Of a stretch of 6,693 nt of DNA, positions 1 through 3,892 are shown one piece after another. Source of the stretch: an uncultured Anaerolineae bacterium (GTDB lineage Bacteria; Chloroflexota; Anaerolineae; Anaerolineales; UBA11858); NCBI GenBank assembly GCA_937893815.1, contig CALCSH010000188.1:1-6693 (forward strand), in the 5' to 3' direction. A model generated the notes under the pieces. It did not search any database. It was not told where the DNA came from and saw only the letters and a list, made by a program, of their open reading frames with translations. Each line of letters begins with the position of its first letter. The stretch's first letter is position 1. Both the position numbers and the translations under genes were made by a program.

Positions 1-1
1 C

Positions 2-49
2 CCCCCATATATTCCGGCGGACATCTCCGTCATCGGCTTTTTGCAGTAG
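2..49 (+). CDS. possible C-terminal fragment of an upstream gene
   Basis: An open frame enters from the left edge and ends at TAG (47-49). It reads PPYIPADISVIGFLQ. Its third codon positions (GAC, ATC, GTC, GGC, CAG) match the usage of the clear genes in this window. That is the only coding evidence, because 15 residues are too few for a family call. The stretch PADISVIGF resembles a segment found inside LacI-type regulators, but there it lies mid-protein, so the likeness is probably accidental. If real, the gene ends 33 bp before the TPR-like gene and could be co-transcribed with it. A short hairpin followed by T5 (16-42) overlaps this frame, so the two readings compete. Confidence 0.3.
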   Translation, partial: PPYIPADISVIGFLQ

Positions 50-70
50 AGTCATCGTTTGAATATCTTA

Positions 71-75
71 AGGGG
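71..75 (+). promoter_or_regulatory. Shine-Dalgarno site that sets the start of the TPR-like gene
   Basis: AGGGG lies 7 bases before the ATG at 83. It favours this ATG over the in-frame TTG at 59, which has no such site in front of it. Confidence 0.6.
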
Positions 76-82
76 AATAACT

Positions 83-301
83 ATGTCTTCTACACAACAC
101 TTGCTCAACCGGGCCTTCCTATTGTCCGGAATTAGAAAAAATGATGATGCCCGCAAACTTTTATTGGCCGTTTTGGAAAAAGATCCACAAAACAGCAGGG
201 CATTATTATTGTATTTGGATACCTTTGAAACCAGGGAGGGACGCGCCAGGGGATTAGATATGTTAATTCAAAAACTCAGCCAGAAGAGCAATCCTGCCTG
301 A
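83..301 (+). CDS. small TPR-like protein, 72 aa
   Basis: The protein is short and all-helical by appearance. It carries one recognisable tetratricopeptide-like helix pair: an Ala/Leu/Gly-rich first helix (NRAFLLSGIRKND), then an A..LL..VLEKDPQNSRALL stretch with the DPxN turn typical of TPR units. No signal peptide or membrane segment is visible, so it is probably cytoplasmic. One TPR is too little to form a full superhelix, so it may act as a small adaptor or dimerise; that is inference. The start is the ATG preceded by AGGGG, not the upstream in-frame TTG at 59. It is convergent with the Crp-family gene, with only 41 bp between the two stops and no clear terminator there. Function and partner are unknown. 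Confidence 0.75.
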   Translation: MSSTQHLLNRAFLLSGIRKNDDARKLLLAVLEKDPQNSRALLLYLDTFETREGRARGLDMLIQKLSQKSNPA

Positions 302-342
302 TGCTGGATATCATCACCCAGGCCGAAGTTCTGCTTTCCCCC

Positions 343-1017
343 CTACGCTCTCCGGGCTATTTTTTCCAATTGATCTTGATCGGAAATTATGAACTCGGTG
401 CGATTGATTTCAATCGAGCCGTCACCGGCAAATTTATACAGTTGTCTGCAAACCATCTCTCGCGTGGAGCCGATGCGCGCTGCCATTTCGTCAAGGGTCA
501 TATCGCGCGCGACAGCTTCACCCTCTGGGCTGCTAAAGCGTTCCAGCAATAAGCGTGCCAAACGTCCCGTAACGGGCTGGAAGGCTAATTCTTCTACCAT
601 ATCGCTGGCGTGCTGCATTCGCTGCACCATCATGCGCGCCAATTCCCAGGACATCTCCCCATTTTGCAAGAGTATCGGCTTCAAGCGGTCCTGCGGCCAT
701 AAGGCAATCCGGCTATTTTCTTTGGCAATCAACGCAACGGGCATTTCTGCTGCATCGATAAAGAAACCTGTCCCCCAAAAAACTTCCCCCGGACCGAGAT
801 CAATCACAATTAAACTTCGCCCTCCTAGCGACTCTTTTTCCCCCAGAACGCGACCGTTCAGCACCAGAAATAGATATGGCCACTTACTGCCATAATGTGT
901 AATCCACTCACCGCTCTGATACGAGCGAGGGATTGCCAGTTCAACAAGCTCCTGCTGTGCTGCCTGGCTACTATGAGAAAAAACCGGGTTTTTCGAAAGC
1001 CAACTTGCAAGACTCAT
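343..1017 (-). CDS. Crp/Fnr-family transcriptional regulator
   Basis: The 224-residue length is typical of the Crp/Fnr family. An N-terminal cyclic-nucleotide-type beta-roll covers about residues 10-125, followed by a long dimerisation helix (about 125-150) and a winged HTH (about 150-215). The recognition helix reads STREMVCRQL. It keeps the Arg-Glu-xxx-Arg pattern (R186, E187, R191) that in E. coli CRP contacts TGTGA half-sites. The phosphate-binding cassette is not canonical: where CRP has a GE..L and Arg-Ser pair, this protein has WGTGFF (81-86) and MPVALIA (92-98), with no Arg. cAMP binding is therefore doubtful. There is no N-terminal Cys cluster of the FNR iron-sulphur type. It is the last gene of the minus-strand cluster, 47 bp after the dehydratase gene. 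No clear SD precedes its ATG. Ligand and regulon are unknown, and I saw no TGTGA-N6-TCACA palindrome in the intergenic stretches. Confidence 0.9.
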   Translation of the reverse strand: MSLASWLSKNPVFSHSSQAAQQELVELAIPRSYQSGEWITHYGSKWPYLFLVLNGRVLGEKESLGGRSLIVIDLGPGEVFWGTGFFIDAAEMPVALIAKENSRIALWPQDRLKPILLQNGEMSWELARMMVQRMQHASDMVEELAFQPVTGRLARLLLERFSSPEGEAVARDMTLDEMAARIGSTREMVCRQLYKFAGDGSIEINRTEFIISDQDQLEKIARRA

Positions 1018-1064
1018 AGTTCAACGTTGTGGAAGTAACTTGTGTATGCGCCAAAGCTGAAAGT

Positions 1065-1415
1065 TCAAGAAAAAAACTGGTCGCAGCGAGCCGCCATGAT
1101 GAAATCATTCCGGTGCAACCCGCGTGCAATATGAGTCCACCAGGTCACCGTAACACGCCCCCATTCAGTCGTTAACTTCGGGTGATGATCTTCTGCCTCG
1201 GCGAGTTCGCCGATTTGGTTGGTAAAGGCCAAAGCCTGGGCGAAATTCTTAAACTTAAAACTCCGCTCCAACTGCGGAATCTCGCCGCGCTCTACGATTT
1301 CCCAATCTGGCAGAAAGACATGAAGCTCTTTAATCTCACGCTCCGAAAGCGCCGCTTCGCCACCGCGACAGGGTACGCAGTTCAATTCGGCCAGTGGACG
1401 CACAGAATTAGCCAA
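1065..1415 (-). CDS. phhB: pterin-4a-carbinolamine dehydratase (4a-hydroxytetrahydrobiopterin dehydratase)
   Basis: The family catalyses dehydration of 4a-hydroxytetrahydrobiopterin to quinonoid dihydrobiopterin in pterin recycling. It is cytosolic. The 116-residue protein has the bacterial N-terminal CVPCRGG motif (13-19), a PxW segment (36-38), and the signature EDHHPK (75-80) with catalytic-type His77 and His78. The third active-site His is H95, in WWTH. The C-terminal NDF.MAA segment is also typical. The start is probably the TTG at 1413-1415, which overlaps the upstream stop codon by 8 bp and suggests translational coupling. An in-frame GTG at 1401-1403 would leave the CVPCRGG motif intact and is a fair alternative. 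No aromatic amino-acid hydroxylase is nearby. Members without that partner have been linked to molybdopterin metabolism, but nothing in this window tests that. Confidence 0.92.
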   Translation of the reverse strand: MANSVRPLAELNCVPCRGGEAALSEREIKELHVFLPDWEIVERGEIPQLERSFKFKNFAQALAFTNQIGELAEAEDHHPKLTTEWGRVTVTWWTHIARGLHRNDFIMAARCDQFFS

Positions 1416-1620
1416 GCTGAGTGATCTGCCGCAAAAAACTAAAAACCGTGACGCCCAATTTTACGCCTTCACCCGCCGTCAGTTGCAGCCCTTCTGTTTC
1501 ATCCGCTCGCTGGAGCAGTAAATAAGCTGCGCCCACGCCGGTTAGCGCCCCAACAAGTGCGCCGATCAGCAAAATTTTGGTCTTTGGGTTGGATTCAGTG
1601 GTTGTATTGGAAGAAGTCAT
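1408..1620 (-). CDS. small single-pass membrane protein, 70 aa
   Basis: The polar Ser/Thr/Asn-rich N-terminus (1-14) is followed by a Gly/Ala/Leu-rich membrane segment at about 15-36 (KILLIGALVGALTGVGAAYLL). A charged turn (QRADETEG) and a moderately hydrophobic C-terminus with glycines (50-70) come next. The overall look is that of small YtxH-like membrane proteins, but that is a likeness, not an assignment. The ATG at 1618-1620 is chosen because GAGGTG sits 7 bases upstream of it. The in-frame TTG at 1635 would place that SD inside the gene. Its stop overlaps the TTG start of the dehydratase gene, so the two are probably translated from one message. Function unknown. Confidence 0.7.
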   Translation of the reverse strand: MTSSNTTTESNPKTKILLIGALVGALTGVGAAYLLLQRADETEGLQLTAGEGVKLGVTVFSFLRQITQLG

Positions 1621-1627
1621 AAAGAAA

Positions 1628-1633
1628 CACCTC
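1628..1633 (-). promoter_or_regulatory. Shine-Dalgarno site of the 70-aa membrane protein
   Basis: GAGGTG on the minus strand has a 7-base spacer to the ATG at 1620. It is the best SD in the window, and it decides the start against the upstream in-frame TTG. Confidence 0.75.
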
Positions 1634-1676
1634 AACGAGTATTGGTGACAAAAGCAATCTACACATCAGAATTCAC

Positions 1677-2111
1677 TCACGAGTCTTCACGCCGGGCAAA
1701 AGCTGAGCGGAAGGCACGCAAAGCTGCTGAAAAACTGCCCACACGCAGGGATGGCTCGGCCAGCTTGTTACTGGCGCGGCGCGTACCAGTTTCAACGCGC
1801 ATAAAGAAATATTGCACCAGCAGCATTTTGGGTGGCAGAAATTTCAGTACGCGGGCCAACAGATACACCATGGCAACCATCAACGCCAGCAAAAGAATGG
1901 ACATCAACATCACAGGGGTGAGCACAATAATCAACGAGGCATCCGCTGCCTGGCTGATATTTCCACCGTTTGATGCGGCGATCACCGACCATATGGCAAA
2001 ACCGAGCACTGTTAAAACACCCAGCGCCAGCGGTAGCCAAATTTGCCACAAGCTCTCTTTGCGATGTGCTTGATGAGTAACACGGTTACGGGGGAGCTGT
2101 TTTTCGTTCAT
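1677..2111 (-). CDS. hypothetical two-TM membrane protein, 144 aa
   Basis: I do not recognise the family. From the ATG at 2109-2111 the protein has a basic, polar N-terminus (1-20) and a first membrane helix at about 23-46 (rich in L, A, I and W). A short polar loop SNGGNISQAAD follows (47-57), then a long hydrophobic stretch at about 59-90. The C-terminus is a strongly basic, probably cytoplasmic tail (about 104-144) with an amphipathic SFSAALRAFRSAFARR segment. It is the first gene of the four-gene minus-strand cluster. The in-frame TTG at 2132 is rejected as start because the candidate -10 box TACAAT lies between it and the ATG. No SD is visible before the ATG, which fits the very short leader predicted from that -10 box. 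The gap to the next gene is 56 bp. Confidence 0.7.
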   Translation of the reverse strand: MNEKQLPRNRVTHQAHRKESLWQIWLPLALGVLTVLGFAIWSVIAASNGGNISQAADASLIIVLTPVMLMSILLLALMVAMVYLLARVLKFLPPKMLLVQYFFMRVETGTRRASNKLAEPSLRVGSFSAALRAFRSAFARREDS

Positions 2112-2120
2112 CGTGAGTGT

Positions 2121-2129
2121 ATTGTAGCA
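2121..2129 (-). promoter_or_regulatory. candidate extended -10 promoter of the minus-strand cluster
   Basis: On the minus strand the sequence reads TGCTACAAT, i.e. TGn plus a 5/6 match to TATAAT. With usual spacing, transcription would start near the A at 2114, three bases before the ATG at 2111. No good -35 lies 16-18 bp upstream (TTCGGG or ATTCGG), so the call rests on the extended -10 element alone. Confidence 0.4.
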
Positions 2130-2153
2130 CAACTGCCATCAACCCGAATAGCG

Positions 2154-2200
2154 CGGATTTAGGGTCTTTAGGAACTGCCGTGAGAAAACCCATAAATCTG
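2154..2200. repeat. imperfect inverted repeat in the divergent intergenic region
   Basis: The arm CGGATTTAGGGT (2154-2165) can pair with ACCCATAAATCTG (2188-2200). That gives 12 base pairs with one G-U and one bulged A (2192), closing a 22-base loop. A second copy of CGGATTTA at 2231-2238 can pair with the same middle arm (TAAATCTG, 2193-2200), so two folds exclude each other. GGGTCT (2162-2167) and AGACCC (2225-2230) are also exactly complementary. No gene covers this stretch. Its role is unknown, and it lies upstream of both promoters as I place them. Confidence 0.5.
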
Positions 2201-2250
2201 TACTACTACCACGGGTATTCCCAGAGACCCCGGATTTACGCTCCAATTGA

Positions 2251-2273
2251 ACCCAATCAACAACGATTTGGGT
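2251..2273. repeat. inverted repeat ACCCAA-N11-TTGGGT
   Basis: The 6-bp arms at 2251-2256 and 2268-2273 are perfectly complementary around an 11-base AC-rich centre. The repeat lies 37 bp upstream of the comM -35. It could be a protein site or a minor hairpin, and chance is not excluded. Confidence 0.35.
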
Positions 2274-2276
2274 AAC

Positions 2277-2288
2277 AAATTGCAATTT
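2277..2288. promoter_or_regulatory. 12-bp perfect palindrome AAATTGCAATTT
   Basis: A fully self-complementary AT-rich palindrome centred about 63 bp upstream of the predicted comM transcription start. The symmetry and position would suit a dimeric regulator, but no family-specific consensus is recognised. Confidence 0.35.
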
Positions 2289-2290
2289 AT

Positions 2291-2308
2291 CCTGAATTTA
2301 CAATCAGG
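2291..2308. promoter_or_regulatory. candidate operator CCTGA-N8-TCAGG next to the comM -35
   Basis: The 5-bp arms are perfectly complementary around ATTTACAA, and the site ends two bases before the -35 hexamer. The inner part also reads CTG-N10-CAG with an AT-only centre apart from one C. That is the spacing of the E. coli LexA box, although the fourth base of each arm differs from the CTGT consensus. The centre falls near -46 relative to the predicted start. Whether a repressor or an activator binds here is not shown by the sequence. Confidence 0.35.
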
Positions 2309-2310
2309 CA

Positions 2311-2339
2311 TTGACATTTATGATCTCAACATCTACACT
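2311..2339 (+). promoter_or_regulatory. sigma-70-type promoter of comM-recQ, predicting a leaderless mRNA
   Basis: A perfect -35 TTGACA (2311-2316), a 17-bp spacer and TACACT (2334-2339, 4/6 match to TATAAT). Six bases separate the -10 from position 2346, so the expected +1 is the A of the comM ATG. There is no Shine-Dalgarno sequence before that ATG, which is what a leaderless message would need. Confidence 0.65.
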
Positions 2340-2345
2340 GTAGCC

Positions 2346-3890
2346 ATGCTAGCCCGCATATTCTCCTGCGCCGTTGTCGGATTAGACGGGGTTATTGTTG
2401 AAGTAGAGGTCGATGCCAGCCGTGGGATGCCGCACATCACGATCGTCGGCCTGCCCGATGCCGCGGTGCAAGAAAGTCGCGAGCGCGTCCAGGCCGCCAT
2501 CAAAAACTCCGGGCTGGAATTTCCTCGCAAGCGTATTACCGTCAACCTGGCCCCGGCTTCCGTGCGTAAAGCTGGCCCGGCCTACGATCTGCCGATTGCG
2601 GTGGGCATTCTGGCCGCCAGCCGACAGATTCCGGCGCACACCATCGATTCGTCCATGATGATTGGTGAACTCTCTCTCGACGGCGGCGTGCGGCATGTGC
2701 GCGGGGTTCTGCCGATGGCTGCCCTGGCACGTGCTGAGGGGTTTAAACAGGTTTTTGTTCCCGAGGTGGATGCCCCTGAAGCGGCGTTGATCCCCAATCT
2801 TGAGGTGATTCCAGTCCCCTCGCTGGCGGCTCTACACGGCCACCTCACAGGGGGGGTGCAAATATCCCCTGGTGAGGTGATTGCCCCCGAGGGAATCTCC
2901 CTCGGCCTCACCCCTACCGATTTTTGCGAAATCAAAGGTCAGGAACACGTCAAGCGCGCCTTGGAAGTCGCGGCGGCTGGCTCGCATAACCTGCTTATGA
3001 TTGGACCTCCTGGATCCGGTAAGACCCTGATGGCACGCGCCCTGCCCGGAATTCTGCCACAAATGAGCATCGACGAAGCTTTGGATGTCACTCGCATCTA
3101 CTCGATCGCCGATCAACTTCCAGCCGATGTGCCGCTGATCCAGCAGCGCCCTTTCCGCGCCCCACACCATACCATTTCCCACGCCGGTTTGGTGGGCGGC
3201 GGCAATTGGCCCACTCCCGGAGAAATCTCACTGGCGCATCGCGGCGTACTCTTTCTGGATGAATTTCCCGAATTCGGCAGCCGCGTGCTTGAGGTCTTGC
3301 GCCAGCCACTCGAAGATAAACATGTCACCATCTCGCGGGCACAAGGCTCCCTGACTTTTCCGTCCAATTTTCAACTGATCGCAGCGATGAATCCCTGCCC
3401 TTGTGGTTTTTCTGGCGATCCCATCAAAGAGTGTACCTGCTCGAACCAGGTCATCACGCGGTACCAAAAACGCATTTCTGGGCCGATGCTCGACCGCATC
3501 GATATTCATATTGAAGTGCCGAGCGTCGATTATGAAAAGCTTTCCAGCGACCGCCTGGGGGAGGCGTCTGCGGCCATCCAGTTGCGGGTGGAGGCGGCAC
3601 GAGAAATTCAACGCGAGCGATTTGGGAGACGTCAAGTCAGCGAGTTGGCGATGAGGGTTTCGTGCAACGCCGATATGCGCCCGGCAGATCTGCGCAAATA
3701 TTGCCAGCTTGATCTGGCTGGCAACGCGCTATTAAAAACTGCTATGCAACAATTACAACTTTCGGCGCGTGCGTATCACCGTGTGCTAAAATTGGCACGC
3801 ACGATTGCCGATCTGAACGGGGAAAACAATATCCAAACTGCACATCTTGCGGAGGCGTTGCAATACCGGCCAAAGACGAATTTAATCTAA
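2346..3890 (+). CDS. comM: ComM/YifB-family AAA+ ATPase (Mg-chelatase-like)
   Basis: The protein has 514 residues from the ATG at 2346, the usual family length. The N-terminal Lon-S5-like ChlI domain spans about 1-165 and opens with the family-typical MLAR.FS.AVVGLDGV and GMPHITIVGLPD segments. The AAA+ domain follows, with Walker A GPPGSGKT (220-227), Walker B VLFLDE (301-306) and the MNPCPCG segment (348-354). Cysteines C351, C353, C363 and C365 form the CxC...CxC cluster, probably a metal site. An arginine sits in GPMLDRIDIHIEVP (R384). The C-terminal Mg_chelatase_C domain ends with SARAYHRVLKLARTIADL. In Vibrio and Acinetobacter, ComM is a hexameric helicase that drives branch migration during integration of transforming DNA; the same role here is inferred from homology. 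The frame is open 33 codons further upstream, but that part contains the promoter and is unlike the family, so it is excluded. The gene is followed two bases later by the recQ fusion. Confidence 0.95.
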   Translation: MLARIFSCAVVGLDGVIVEVEVDASRGMPHITIVGLPDAAVQESRERVQAAIKNSGLEFPRKRITVNLAPASVRKAGPAYDLPIAVGILAASRQIPAHTIDSSMMIGELSLDGGVRHVRGVLPMAALARAEGFKQVFVPEVDAPEAALIPNLEVIPVPSLAALHGHLTGGVQISPGEVIAPEGISLGLTPTDFCEIKGQEHVKRALEVAAAGSHNLLMIGPPGSGKTLMARALPGILPQMSIDEALDVTRIYSIADQLPADVPLIQQRPFRAPHHTISHAGLVGGGNWPTPGEISLAHRGVLFLDEFPEFGSRVLEVLRQPLEDKHVTISRAQGSLTFPSNFQLIAAMNPCPCGFSGDPIKECTCSNQVITRYQKRISGPMLDRIDIHIEVPSVDYEKLSSDRLGEASAAIQLRVEAAREIQRERFGRRQVSELAMRVSCNADMRPADLRKYCQLDLAGNALLKTAMQQLQLSARAYHRVLKLARTIADLNGENNIQTAHLAEALQYRPKTNLI

Positions 3891-3892
3891 CC

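Noticed and set aside
14..42. Possible rho-independent terminator: hairpin 16-31 (CGGA-CATC-TCCG core) followed by T5
   Set aside because: The stem is only 6 bp with a G-U pair, and the T-run starts six bases after it. The same bases read as a well-biased open frame ending at 49. It remains possible if the coding reading is wrong.
41..69. TTGCAG-N17-TATCTT as a promoter for the TPR-like gene
   Set aside because: The -35 matches only 3/6, and the implied start at about 76 would exclude the good Shine-Dalgarno at 71-75.
302..342. Shared terminator between the convergent TPR-like and Crp-family genes
   Set aside because: No stable stem with a T-run is visible on either strand; only loose CCAG/CTGG pairings occur.
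389..895. 168-codon plus-strand open frame opposite the Crp-family gene
   Set aside because: Its translation is Ser/Arg/Pro-rich without domain likeness, while the minus strand encodes a clear Crp/Fnr protein. It is a shadow frame.
2247..2345. 33-codon N-terminal extension of ComM
   Set aside because: It contains the -35 and -10 boxes and the CCTGA dyad, has no SD, and is unlike the family N-terminus, which starts at MLAR.
2850..2856. Run of seven G in comM as a phase-variation or frameshift site
   Set aside because: The frame is intact through it and it sits in a variable inter-domain linker. A single G7 is weak evidence for programmed slippage.
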